In this document: piece after piece, positions 45,530 to 56,939 of the stretch | How positions within the stretch are numbered: position 1 is the first letter of the stretch | Layout of the letters: each line of letters begins with the position of its first letter | The notes under the pieces: generated by a model | The model's database searches: none | Told to the model about the DNA's origin: nothing | What the model saw: only the letters and a program-made list of their open reading frames with translations | NCBI RefSeq assembly: GCF_032854445.1 | Contig: NC_088301.1 | Location: 23,346,226-23,410,225, forward strand | DNA: 64,000 bases | DNA from: Liolophura sinensis | Lineage: Eukaryota > Mollusca > Polyplacophora > Chitonida > Chitonidae | Direction of reading: 5' to 3' | Position numbers and translations under genes: made by a program

Positions 45530-45730
45530 CGCGCATGCCAGAGAGACAGGCTGACATGCAGGCCATGCAGCAGAGTTGGTTCTAGACTGGTTCAGGGGGA
45601 ATAACTCTAAAAGGAGTACTACTCAGCGGTTCGGGTTGACCTGCATGAGATGCACAAGTTTGTACTCATACAGGAAAAGCAGGTCCGAGCCTTTCGTATA
45701 TATGGCGCCACTGTTTTACTGCTGAGCAGG
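45530..45730 (+). promoter_or_regulatory. Relic histone-type promoter module (H4-like), copy B
   Basis: AGGTCCGAGCC at about 45680 and TATATATGG at about 45698 reproduce the spacing seen before the intact H4 gene. No coding sequence follows. Inverted partner of 330-570. Confidence 0.35.
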
Positions 45731-46089
45731 TTTTCTACTCGCTCAGCCCGAAAGAAACCACCAATATCTGGAGGTGGCAAATGTCAATTTAACCCCCTGT
45801 CTATTTCAGACGTGCATTGAGGTTGTTTTAACACGGTCGATTGTAGTGGGTCGCTGTTGGCATTGTGTGTAATATTTTGCATTTTTTCAAAATTCTAGAT
45901 TTATTTCATAGTTTTGCAGCTTGCTTTATCTTAGCTTGTTAATTTAGAATTTTTCTTAGGTTTAGGCCTGTGGTTCTGTTGTGTTTTCAACATTCCTTCT
46001 GTATTGTCAATATTTTTCAGTTATGTATATATATAGTTAAGTAATAAATAACACTTCATATAGACTCATTTCTTATATAGTCTGTTACA

Positions 46090-46880
46090 AGGCTTTACGT
46101 TATCAATGTAGTTATACGTTTCAACCTGCAGTGTTGTAATCGTATCTTCTGACGGACGTCCGATAAACTATTCCTTTATTGAGTCGTCAACGGCAAGATA
46201 TGTAATATATCCACATCACACAGAAGTTATTGCCGTCATTAATGCAGGTCACTGTTCACAATATGCTGGATACTTGTTTAAGTTTTGGTCTACATTTACA
46301 TGTACAGTTATGCGTTTCCCCTTTTCGATATATATTTTGCCACATGAAGTTTGATAATGCGAAGGCTTGTTTTGCATGATATTCTTCACCTTTCGTCCCT
46401 TTACTCTGAATGCTAAATTGCTGGATATATTATTTCCGGTATTAAATACAAATTCTTGACATTAATATTTCAAGCGTCTTATTTTTTAATTCATGTTGGA
46501 GTATAAACTTGAATAACATGGGTAGATTATCAAGGTTACTGAGTGCCTTTTGAAATAAGTCCGTGTCTTATAATTACCGTTATCCAAGCATCAGGCCTGT
46601 GGCTTATTCCACAAACACTTCTGACCAGATTACCAAAAAAAACTAGAGAAAGATGAACACTGCGCGAGCTTCCCCTTTCATGTTTGTTTGCGTGATGTTG
46701 AAAATCACTTTCAACATTACACCATTTATACGTATTTATACGATCTTCTTGTAAAAGATCGTATATGTGACGTATAATATAGAGTACTGCAACACTACAC
46801 CATTCCTAATAGACCACAGGTTCGAAGTATACGGACAATTCTGTACTTGCCCTATCCCTTCAGTGCCAAGAAGAATTTAC
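46090..46880 (+). repeat. Unit tail repeat, copy 1
   Basis: Similar to 54.70-55.36 kb, the 3' flank of the intact coiled-coil gene: shared TGTTGTAATCGT, TTTTGG(T/C)CTACATTTACATGT, TATTTTGCCA, and CGGACAAT-CTGTACTTG type strings. No coiled-coil gene precedes it here; it directly follows arm B. 46.88-47.90 kb has no recognised feature. Confidence 0.7.
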
Positions 46881-47894
46881 CAAAATTTACCAAGTCATTT
46901 GCCTGATCTGACTCCAGGTCTCCCGCTTAAGAAGGGAATAACTTTTCACCGTCTAATAATATATTAAAACTTACAATTTTCTGTCAAGTTGCCATATGGT
47001 TAGTATAAAAATTTGTAAACAACTATATGTTAATTGATATTTTATTAAATGCGAGCAAAGTAATATGCCTTCTGAAGTTACCTCCCCTGCACCGTCATGT
47101 TATTTATATATACACCATGTGGATGGGAGAGTTGTTCCCCCTGAAGTTAAGTTACAAGGCGGGTTATTTTAAGAAGAAAGGTATTTGTTGACCTTGAGCC
47201 CACAGACTATAGAGCAATAACAGTCCCTGTTCTTCACTTGTTTCTGTGTTTGAAAATGCGTCCTATAACGTTTGATCATACATGCATTTAATTGCATGCT
47301 TCAAAAAATTCGTTTCCGTTCTGGTGCCCAAGTTATGTGGAATGGCCAGACCGATTTGACTTCTATTTCTTTGATTTCATTTCCTTTGATTTTTTGGAGT
47401 CATTTATTTTACTTGGTCAAACACATACAAAAGATATAGAAAAATACAGATATTGCATGTCTTCTGGTGAAATTTAAGCTCTCTTTATATGATGGTTGTG
47501 CACTGTAATTAGAATGTAATTATTAATAAGAAATGTGATTATGCATTAATAGGAACACTATATACAAATTATTTATTTCACGTAGAGCAAATGACTATAT
47601 AAATCGGGCTTTTTTAGCATACTTGGCGATTTCTGATATTTTAGGAGCATGAGAGAGAGATACTAGTAAATCGACATTGTAGAAATGCCTATAAAATCGA
47701 ATGATCGGTCTCTCGTAATGGTCGGCGTCTTCTGATTTATTCATTGTTTTTTTCTGTGTATGTGTATGCAGTGTAGGCCCTATACTACACTATAGAGTGA
47801 CTAGCTTCAATTTACAAGCATTTCTCAATCCCCAAGCTCCCAGTGTAAGGCTGTAGAGTGTAGTAATCATTCAAGGGTAGAGCGCACGTGAAAA

Positions 47895-48035
47895 CATATC
47901 CTCCAATGAAAAGCAACATTTCTGCTTTCTATTCGGTCCGCGCTGTGGATTTCCCTACAACTTCGCAAACAATGCTCGCCATATAAAAAGCTGATAGCCT
48001 CAACTGTGACAACTTGCCCTGAACCTATTATATAT
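47895..48035 (+). pseudogene. Histone H2B promoter remnant, unit C
   Basis: TCCAATGAAAA, CGGTCCGCGCTGTGG, CTACAACTTCGC and a TATA box ATATAAAAAGCTGATAGCC (47981 on) align with the H2B promoters at 12.65-12.78 and 62.47-62.60 kb. No H2B coding sequence follows, so unit C has lost its H2B gene. 48.06-48.88 kb is spacer shared with 13.3-13.9 kb. Confidence 0.8.
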
Positions 48036-48959
48036 GAGTGCATATATTTACCTATCTAATGTATACATAATAAACTAAGGGAAAATAAGCCAAGCAAACT
48101 CAATACCACGTAAAGCTGTGGCGTGCATCGCCCATTTGGGGCGGAAAACGCCAGTGCAAACCAAATTTTTAATTGAGTTATACACTCTCTACAAGTGAGA
48201 GCATTTATAGACATTCAAAAAGATTGATCCCATGGCTTCTCATATTGTGGGCCGTAGCAAGCGGCATGACGAAAATGTTTTTGGTTTGAAAATAGTTTGT
48301 TACACATATAATTAAGTATAAGTAGCCTTCACTCAGTACTTGACATGTAACCTACATATATAGGCCTACATACTTGAAATGAAAAAGTGCATCCATATAT
48401 AGAAAGTAGAAAATATGATATTCACCCGGAAGTCTTTGCTCTCAGGACGCCACCGTGTATAAGCTAAATATTGTACCTTAACTCGTGAGAGTCCTTTCTT
48501 TTAGTAAAACAAACAACTTTATCAGGTAGGCGTTGATGGCCTTTCTTCTGATGGTATCCTTATATATTATACGTAGGTCCATACTATTCTTTTAAATATT
48601 CCCCATGCATTCTCAGTTGTAACTGCCATTTATAAATTAGGTCTACATATGCTTCAAGTTAAATATAGTTTTTATTTGAAGTTTCTGGAGGGCTTTGTCG
48701 AGAACGTGACCTCAGCATGAGGCTCAAACGGGTTAATATACATGTAAATAATTGCTGAGATTAATTAAGGAGTCTGGTTCCGTATCGAAGATAAATAATC
48801 TCTTATAGGTACAGCTATCCACTGCAGTGATTTATATGAATGCGACAGCATCAAGAAAAAATACGAAAGCGCGAACCTAATAGAAAACATTTTATCTGCC
48901 TCTAATTGGCTGGTGTGACAATTTTACCCTCTGCTGGTTGGTTAAAATGATTGCCGGAA

Positions 48960-49004
48960 AAAATGCATCTAAAAATAGCAGAATCCCCGCAGAGAGTATA
49001 TAAG
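48960..49004 (+). promoter_or_regulatory. H2A promoter: conserved box and TATA
   Basis: CTAAAAATAGCAGAAT (about 48970) lies about 12 bases before TATATAAG (48997-49004), 75 bases before the H2A start. The same box-plus-TATA pair precedes both H2A pseudogenes and recurs at the right edge of the window. Confidence 0.8.
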
Positions 49005-49078
49005 GCCATGTATAGCCTTCTGGCATCATTCGTAGTTACATTGAACAAGGGACAATACTTATATACATACAATCGAAG

Positions 49079-49456
49079 ATGTCTGGACGTGGTAAAGGAG
49101 GAAAGACGAAAAGTGGCAAGAGCCAAACCCGCTCATCCAGGGCTGGTCTACAGTTTCCTGTGGGCCGTATCCACCGATTTCTGCGGAAGGGGAACTACTC
49201 TAACCGTGTCGGTGCCGGAGCTCCCGTTTACCTGGCCGCTGTGATGGAATACTTAACCGCTGAGGTGTTGGAGCTGGCTGGGAACGCTGCCCGAGACAAC
49301 AAAAGGAGGACCATCATCCCTCGTCACCTGCTGCTGGCCGTTCGTAACGACGAGGAGCTGAACAGGCTGCTGTCCGGAGTGGCCATTGCCAAAGGAGGAG
49401 TTCTGCCAAACATCCAGTCTGTTCTTCTGCCCAAGAAGTCCAAGAAATCTCAGTGA
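49079..49456 (+). CDS. H2A: Histone H2A, intact, divergent C-terminus ending in SQ
   Basis: 125 residues, intronless. Begins [20 protein letters not shown] and has the H2A fold sequence [32 protein letters not shown] and [10 protein letters not shown]. Acidic-patch residues are retained (EY, AEVLEL, RNDEEL). Differences from canonical animal H2A: KRRT for KKTR, RHLLLAV for RHLQLAI, VAIAKGG for VTIAQGG, and a C-terminal KKSKKSQ. Nucleosome core histone; replication-type because a canonical stem-loop follows 30 bases after the stop. Upstream is an H2B promoter remnant and downstream the coiled-coil gene. The final SQ recalls the start of the H2A.X motif but lacks the acidic-hydrophobic end. Confidence 0.95.
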   Translation: MSGRGKGGKTKSGKSQTRSSRAGLQFPVGRIHRFLRKGNYSNRVGAGAPVYLAAVMEYLTAEVLELAGNAARDNKRRTIIPRHLLLAVRNDEELNRLLSGVAIAKGGVLPNIQSVLLPKKSKKSQ

Positions 49457-49485
49457 GTCGCTGTTTCCAAGTGACACAATCCAAA

Positions 49486-49501
49486 GGCCCTTTTCAGGGC
49501 C
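49486..49501 (+). terminator. Histone stem-loop of H2A
   Basis: GGCCCTTTTCAGGGCC followed after 12 bases by the purine-rich TTCCGAAAGGAAC (U7 target). Confidence 0.95.
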
Positions 49502-50478
49502 AAACATTTCTTCCGAAAGGAACTTGATAATAGAGCATTTTACAAATACAATTTTTCTCTTCTGTAAATAATACAAACTCCAAAATATTTAATGATTTGG
49601 TAAAGTCGATTGTTGCAGTGATCTAATGAGCTTGAGAGGCAAAATGGGCAAGACTAGTAACAAGTTACGAATATACAAGTAAGTCTAGAGAACTATAAAT
49701 CTACATGTATTTTTAATATCAAAATGTTAAAGTTATACATGTGGCCACTGTACTGCAGATATTCGTCTACTGACAGACCAGTGTGATCGGTGCACATCTT
49801 AACTTGACTAACCTCAGCAGACGAGTAAATGACGTCACTTTTTGTGGCGGGATTGCTCACGAGCCCAGAACATGACGTAACTAACAAATGATGTCACAGA
49901 CATCAATAAAGTATTACCACTTCAGTTCAGAGGAATCGCTTGTCAAGATTGACACCAGCACCTGAATAATCATAGGCTTTAATTTATGTCAGGTAAATAT
50001 ACATCGCTGTATTGTTTTTGACATTATGGGGAATGAGAATCGACGCCTGTTCGGCTGTTTTTTTCTTATGGGAAATAGGGATTTTCAAAGTATATAATCT
50101 TCGAGCAAAGTGATCAAAACAAATCGTTTAACTTAACTATAGGGGTCACCCAGTAGAAAAATTTCAGGTGACTTTGATCAAAAAGATTCTTTTCCTTCCA
50201 TTATCATTACAAAAAGAAAATATTTTTTACATAAAGATCTTTCGCAAATATTTAGTTTTGTTTTTCTATGTTTGCATTCAGTGTTCTGCTCAGACTTTCG
50301 ATGTTTTGTGGTTATTCAGAATCTGTCATATTTTGAGTATTTATAATACTAGCTCTGAGATGGATTAGCCACTTTTCCAGCTTACCTTCAACATTATTCT
50401 GAAAGCTGGGATAAAGTTTTGATAACAGAACATGCGCATTGTTCATAGTAAGAGGGTTCATAATTTGATTTTCCAGAG

Positions 50479-53400
50479 ATGATGACAGAATACATGAACA
50501 AGTTGCCAGTTATTGGCACAGAATATCGAAGGAGCAACTATCCGCCACCGGCAAGACAAGGTAGGCATGTATAATTTTTGTTTCAATATGTGGGGCTATT
50601 TATGTTACAGTTTTACACCTTAATGTAAGTCTTGATTCTGATTTCCATGGTACTATGAAACGCATGTTTCCTCCTAACTTTATACGGTATTATATCTTAC
50701 TACATTAGGTCAGTTATTGAGCTATTACATGATTGGTTTTATCAATTTCTTCTTCCTCTTAAGTTTTAATCTGCAGTTATCGTAACAACTACTCCACTGT
50801 TCATTGAATACACTAAAAACATCAGTGACACCCGGTATTAGTAGATGTGAAAATTGACCTAATGCATTTATGTGTTCGAATAAATTTCCTTACTTAATGG
50901 TAAGTGTCAGAACCTCCCTCAAAGAGCTGGCAAGGAGTAAATTCATAGTTTAAATTGCTGAAGTCACAAAGATGCTGTGCAATTTGGGGACTACGTTTTT
51001 GACATGGGTTCTTAGCCTTTGATATAAAAGAGTTTTGCATCGGAAACTAAAGAATAATGTCTTTATCACATACCCAGGGCTTTCATTATTTTTATGGGCA
51101 GTCGGCTACCCTGGCCGGAAAAATAAAGTAGGAGAATTGGTCACAATAATGGGCTACCTTTCTTAATTGTTGATGAAAGCAGCAGGGTGCTTGTCATAGC
51201 TGGTTAATGCCTTCAAATTAACCCCCTGTATACCCGTTCCAGTTTCTGTGCCCTATAGATCTGGTGTATCCAACAGAAGAAAACTTATATTTTTCCAAAA
51301 TGAAGGCCCTTTTACATTATTTTTCACAGATGACGGCTGGCTATATGAACAAATTTTTATTTATTATTTTTTTAAGAGGTCTGCTTTACTTGTTACTTTT
51401 CAGTTTCTAAACTGACTAAAGACCAGCAAATTTCCAACACCGATACAAAACTTTCCTTTTGTCTTCCACCGGTGGCCAAACCAAGAAGAAATGGTGACTT
51501 CAGACAGAAGACCTCCAATGTGAAACATGATATAGGTGATTTGCTTTTAACATTTTAGTTATACATGATATGAATGTACAAAAGCAACGTGTTTTAATTT
51601 AACATTTTCTTCATGGAGAATGACCAGAGATTCAGAGAGTATTTGAACTGAGTAGTTGAAGTTGTGATGGATGTTAATCAGATTGTTTTCAACGATACTA
51701 CATGTAATGCTCCTTTGTTTCCGTTCTCTAAATACCTATTTTTTTTTCAACCTTCAGTTGACACAACTTTCAGTATTCCGAGAACCCATCTCGCACCAAA
51801 ACCCACACTGCAACAGACAGGTTGGTTAACAAGGCATATCAAATTTATTTTATAAACTGAACCATCAATGACGTCGGATAAAAACAAAACTTACATAAAT
51901 GGACCTCAGGCATTACTTTGTCAGAATAAAATTATTTATTTTATTGCAAGTGTCAGAGCCCTAGTCCTGGTTGAAATTAAATTTGTAGATTTTAAAGATA
52001 TTTACTGAAGTAACGAAGAATTTATATACGTTGAGTGTATGTTTAAACTCTTGGCTTCTGAGATTTTGTGTCGAAAATGTACGACAATCATTTTTACGGT
52101 TTCTTTATGGGGTCTGTTTTTTGTTTCTAAATTCCTAAACTAGCTAAAGCCCAGGAAACTTTCAACATGGATTTACTTCCACTTCGTCTCCCACCGCTGG
52201 CCAACCAAGGAAGAAATGGAGAGCTCAGACAGAAAATCTTTAACGTCAGACATAACCTAGGTGATTGAATTGTAACCGATTTCTAGTTAATACATGATAT
52301 AAATGTTGTGTTATTTTGTTGTTTTCTATGCGTTTTAAATTAAGATTTTTTCATGGATAATGATTGGAGTGAGTATTTGAACTGTCACTGCGGCAGAGAG
52401 ACATGGTGTCAGAAATGATAATTATGTTGATCATTTCATTTAAATTGTTTTCAACGAAAGTAAGAACACTTTGTTTAGATTCTCTGTATACTTTTTGTTT
52501 AACCTTCAGTTAACACGAAGTTCCCTCTGCCCAAAATCCATGCTACACTAAAACCCGCCACACCCACCACGCAAGAGCAGAAAGGTTGGTGAATAACTTC
52601 TATCAACATTTTTTTAAATTTTGTCTTGAAAAATTGTAAATTTCAGCTTTTTAGAAAACACTTCAGCTTTAGGGATGGTGTGTTCAAAACAACAGATTAT
52701 GTTTGGAAATTACTGATTCCAATATAATGGATATTTGTGTCCACGAATTACGTTTACACAAATTTTCTTAGTGAATGACTTACTATAAGGTAACACTCCG
52801 CTTTCTTAAAGGACATATCAACTAAGTCATATATTCAGTTAAATTTGCAGTACAGTATATAAGTAATATATATATATATATATATATCAGTAATTTTCTG
52901 AAGTCCTGTAGTCTGATATAGACTATGTTAAAATATGTTTCATATCATTGTTTGGTAATATGTCTCTTTATCGCACAAAGCTGAAAGAAAAATTTGTGTT
53001 TCAGGAAATATCAACGCCTCCAGGGAAGAACTAAAACTGAAACTAGCAGAAAAACTTCTTCGTGAAACTGAGAGAGCAGCAGAGTTAAGATATCATCAGA
53101 TTGAGGATGAAAGGTACGGTTTTGTCATGTGCACGTACTTGTAATTGCTTTATTTATTTATTGTTTGGCACTTTCAAGTATAATACACATTTATTTAGAT
53201 AAATTTATTGAAGTGACCTAGTTCCTGATCATATGAACCGAAAAACTGAAGCTGTGAAACTGTCAAATCTTTTAAATTTGAGGGTTTTCTTGTTGAAATG
53301 TTTCGTATTCGGAAGGCTTTTAAGTACAGCTGCATGTGTCGGTCCTTTGATCTTCGTCTTCTTGTGTAAATATTCAGGTTTTGACCTGAATTCAGTTTTA

Positions 53401-54352
53401 TCTCGCTTTTGAAAGGAAGTTTTTCTTTTTCGCATGTTAAACCACTCTGTCTCAGTTATATAAAAAGAGACAAGTTTCTTGTATAGTGACACCGATCATC
53501 ATTTTAGTCACCAAAATACTATCCCACACACCTTACTCATCCCACTTCAATTTTCGTGGTGTGTTGCTTTTTACCCTTGTATTTCGTTACAAACTCCGGT
53601 CTGAAGAACTAATGTAAATTAGCAAATGTAACAGAAATGTGAATTAATTAATATCCTTATTGCATGTTACCATTCACACGGACTTTATTCCAGTTACAGA
53701 GTCTTCCTTAATTTTAACGTTCGCTCATGATTTATTCTCTTCTAGGTATTTGGAGCACCTGAGGAGAAACTGGGCAGATATTAAGAAGGAAACCGACAAA
53801 GCAATGGCAAAATTAACCGAAATCTCTGCCAGGAAGGAGGAAGTGCGCGAGGCGCTGAAACGACAGAACAGAGACATGGCAGATCTGAAGCGGAAGTACA
53901 CCATCAAGACGTACCGCAGTCAGCGCCTGAAGGATGTCTGTGCCAGGCTGGAGGCAGAAATGGCGAGAGAAATGTCACTGCAGGTCACCAGAAAGTTGGA
54001 CAAAATGCTGGATAATAAGTTGGATGTCTTTACGGATAATGTAAACCAGAACAGTTCTGACAGACCAGTAGAAGAATGGAGGAGGGCAAAGCAAGAGGCT
54101 TCTGTCCCTGTCATGCCTTATGCCTCAGCAAACCATCATCAGGCACCGGTGCACGTGAAGGGGGCATCTAAAGATGGAAGTGGCTTCTATAAATTCATTA
54201 GCAGGATGCTGAGTGGTAGGAAAAGGTCTGACGGAGATGCGAGCAAATCCAGAAAGCAATCACCCATTCAGTCTATCAAGCGAAAATGCCAGAAGCTCAT
54301 CTGCAGGTTAAAGGGTCGAAACCGGGTAACACCAAGTTCCGCGGAAAATTAG
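50479..54352 (+). CDS. Novel coiled-coil basic protein, seven coding exons, H2A-linked
   Basis: Exons: 50479-50560 (starts MMTEYMNKLPVIGTEYRRS), 51404-51535, 51758-51820, 52144-52260, 52510-52584, 53005-53113, 53746-54352. All junctions use GT-AG. The first five introns are phase 1 and the last phase 2, giving about 394 residues. Exons 2-3 and 4-5 are a duplicated pair (LPPVAKPRRNG against LPPLANQGRNG; IPRTHLAPKP against LPKIHATLKP). Exon 4 appears to use an in-frame acceptor 12 bases inside the old boundary. Exons 6-7 encode a long helical coiled coil (SREELKLKLAEKLLRE onward, then about 100 residues). A basic tail follows (GRKRSDGDASKSRK, SIKRKCQKLICRLKGRNR). No signal peptide or TM. I recognise no family. 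The acceptor-like TTCCAG before the start allows an upstream non-coding exon. Two relics lie in the inverted arms, each beside an H2A. Confidence 0.75.
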
Positions 54353-54699
54353 ATGACTGTATGCATGTCGGCGTATTGAAGACTGGTTAAATGAGAGAAT
54401 ATTACGCATGGTTTATGCCACCATTAATTTCCAGTCAATTTTGTTTGCTAGAATTAAGGACTTATCAAAACATAGGCATGTGGTTACACATTACGTGTAC
54501 GGTAGTTACTATAGTGACGATAATACACACGTAGTGATGGACCTTTCACTGCGTGTTGACGTGTAGAATTTCGCCAAAAAAAATTAATTTTCTGTTATAA
54601 ATAATTTTGTCTAATGTTGTGAACGTATTGAAACCAATATCATAATTAATGCGATACGCAACCCTAAACGGTTTCACTGAATTCAATTTGTGGTGCTAG

Positions 54700-55360
54700 A
54701 AACAGCTGTTATTTGTCAGAGTAAGTCAACCGCTTCAAGCTGCTGTGTTGTAATCGTGTTTTGTGAAGGACTTCCAACCAGAACTCGTGTCCTAGAGAAT
54801 TTTTCCTTAAAATCGTTAATGCGGCTTAATGTTTACAATGTGCGGGATACTTCTTCAGGTTTTGGCCTACATTTACATGTATGTTTCTTCTGTGTCAATA
54901 CATATTTTGCCATATGAACTTATTTTTGTACATATTTTGAAATATTTCAAAGAAATTTCAAACTGAGTTTATTTTGTGTACATGGTACATCGTTTGATAT
55001 TGCTGATAATATATACAAATGTTTGACATCAATATTCCAAGCTTCTGAATTTTTTATTCAATTACTGTTGCTGGATTGTCAAGATTATTGTAATTTGAAT
55101 CCCTATAATTAATTTGAGAGATACACTACCGTTATGATGCATAAGACCTTTGGCACATTCCACAAACATCTTTAGACCAAATTACCCATTAAAAAAAAAA
55201 CAGAAAACACCGTACCGTAACATTATGCTGTTTACAAAGTATCTACTTGTAGAAGGTTGGTAGCATGCACGGTAATGTTACACTAGACCATGTCAAAGAC
55301 ACCAGGTATGACGCCTCACGGGATCACAGTATGCGGACAATCCTATACTTGTGTCCTCTG
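54700..55360 (+). repeat. Unit tail repeat, copy 2
   Basis: 3' flank of the coiled-coil gene, similar to 46.09-46.88 kb. No gene seen. It may contain the gene's 3' UTR in its first part. Confidence 0.65.
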
Positions 55361-55800
55361 AGACGTTGAGTGCAGTAAACCACCGCCACAAAGTGTAAGC
55401 CAGTGGTGAGAAGCAAACCAGAGTAACACAGTAAACCACTGCCATAAAGTATAGACTCGTGATTTAAGCCACTGATGAGAGAAAAACAAGAGTAATGCAG
55501 TAAACCACCGTCAGAAAGTGTAAGCCAGTGATGAGAGAAACCAGAGTAATGCAGCAAACCACCTTCACAAAGCGTAAGCCAGTGATGAGAGAAACCAGAG
55601 TAATGCAGTAATCCACAGTCACAAAGTGTAAGCCAGTGATGAGAGAAACCAGAGTAATGCAGTAATCCACAGTCACAAAGTGTAAGCTAGTGAAGAGACA
55701 GAAACCAGAGTAATGCAGTAAACCTCGGCAGTGTAAGCTGGTGGTGTAAGCCAGTGATGAGAGAGAAACCAGAGTAATGCAGTAAACCATCGCCAAAAAG
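55345..55800. repeat. ~54-bp minisatellite, block 1
   Basis: Units of the form GTAAACCACCGCCACAAAGT-GTAAGCCAGTGATGAGAG-AAACCAGAGTAATGCA, about eight copies. The open minus-strand frames (HYSGF/ITLVSL repeats) are by-products. Confidence 0.9.
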
Positions 55801-55804
55801 CTCA

Positions 55805-56060
55805 AGTGGATAAGTGAGTGCTTGGGGTTTAACGTCGTAATTAAAAATTTTTCAGTCATATGATGACGAAGGAGTCCTTACATTGCATGACATTATTGGT
55901 ACGCAATGCAATTACATTATTGCATGGTATTGGTACATGACGGATTTCCACCGTTCGTACTTAGTGCAGCTTCACTGAGACGACTTACCGGAGGCAAGTA
56001 AGGTGCCCCACTCGAGCCATTTATGCTTATGCGGGTCAATCAGTCGTTCCACTTTCCCTT
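55805..56060 (-). mobile_element. SINE-II-type element
   Basis: GCTTGGGGTTTAACGTCGTA, CAGTCATATGATGACGAAGG, CGGATTTCCACCG and AGCTTCACTGAGACGACTTA. It sits between the two minisatellite blocks. Confidence 0.7.
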
Positions 56061-56507
56061 AATCCTGAACGTAAAGCGTTTTTCTTTGAAAGGAGAAGAA
56101 AACTTAAAAACATGACACTATAGGCTGAAAAGAGAACTCAATCTGGTGGTGCATGCTGCATAATTTTGCAATTTTTCCTCGCCATACACGTAAAGCTTCA
56201 AAACGGCAAAGCTGGCATAAATCGCTGAATCCATCGCGTCCTCCATCTTTAACACCCTGTAATTTATGCTGGGGGTGTGTTACCTCTCAGCCAATGAGAG
56301 TCGTTAAAACTGCCGGCTTGTTCGTGTAAACTCGGAACCTCGGCCCAACATTCCGGTTTCCCGATCGTCAAGCGGAAAACGAACTCTACCGTTCGCTACC
56401 TTCTGGGAAGAAGAGTTCTACCGGAAATGTATGAACTGCACTTCGGCGGTTTCCGACGGCAATTCTCCTCCTAACACAGAAGACTTCAGGACTAGTTCCT
56501 AGGCACA

Positions 56508-56565
56508 ATGGAGTCGCCCACAGCGGAAATGGGCGATGACTTTATTTATAATTTATCAACTTCAG
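56508..56565 (+). CDS. Candidate first coding exon of an unknown gene
   Basis: ATG in a CACAATGG context opens MESPTAEMGDDFIYNLSTS and ends at a donor-like CAG/GTACAT in phase 1. It is preceded by a GC-richer ~220-base stretch resembling a 5' UTR and promoter (CAGCCAATGAGAG at about 56290). I could not find a following exon, and the segment lies inside a repeat-rich insertion, so it may be a captured gene fragment. Confidence 0.3.
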
Positions 56566-56654
56566 GTACATATTTTAATTTTTTTTTAAGGCGTGCACCT
56601 GCGAGGAAATGGATACTCTTTTCAATGGTATTTCATTGCTATTAAAATTTTCTT

Positions 56655-56745
56655 CTCCTTTGAGGTGTTAGGTGTTTCCCGACCAAGGACTGACCATGGA
56701 TTTACCGCCCGCGAAACGGACGCTCTACCACCATCGGGGTCGGTT
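56655..56745 (-). mobile_element. SINE tRNA-like head
   Basis: On the minus strand, GATGGTGGTAGAGCGTCCG followed by GGGCGGTAAATCCATGGTC resembles an A-box with a degraded B-box. It is probably the 5' end of the element whose other end is at 55.81 kb. Confidence 0.45.
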
Positions 56746-56754
56746 TCATAAAGT

Positions 56755-56895
56755 GTGATGTACGTGATGAGTAAGAAGCCGGAGTAATACAGTTAACCAC
56801 CGCCACAAAGTGTAAGCCATTAATGTAAGTAATGAGGAAGAAACCGGAGTAATACAGTGAACCACCGCCACAAAGTGTAAGCTATATAGGATATG
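56755..56895. repeat. ~54-bp minisatellite, block 2
   Basis: ACCACCGCCACAAAGTGTAA and GGAGTAATACAGT units match block 1. The array was apparently split by the intervening ~950 bases. Confidence 0.85.
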
Positions 56896-56939
56896 TAATG
56901 AGTGACCCGAAGACATTAAATTTATTTAACGAGAGTGGA

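Larger units (their letters stand above)
35600..46085 (-). repeat. Arm B of the inverted duplication
   Basis: Reverse-complement counterpart of arm A in the same gene order. It is shorter, with several segments of arm A missing, and carries one private foldback-element insertion at 42018-42774. The innermost part (35.60-35.83 kb) resembles the unit tail at 46.65-46.9 kb. Confidence 0.85.

Noticed and set aside
55324-55859. Repetitive minus-strand open frames (HYSG/ITLVSL repeats)
   Set aside because: By-product of the 54-bp minisatellite; no start context, splice signals or conserved domain.
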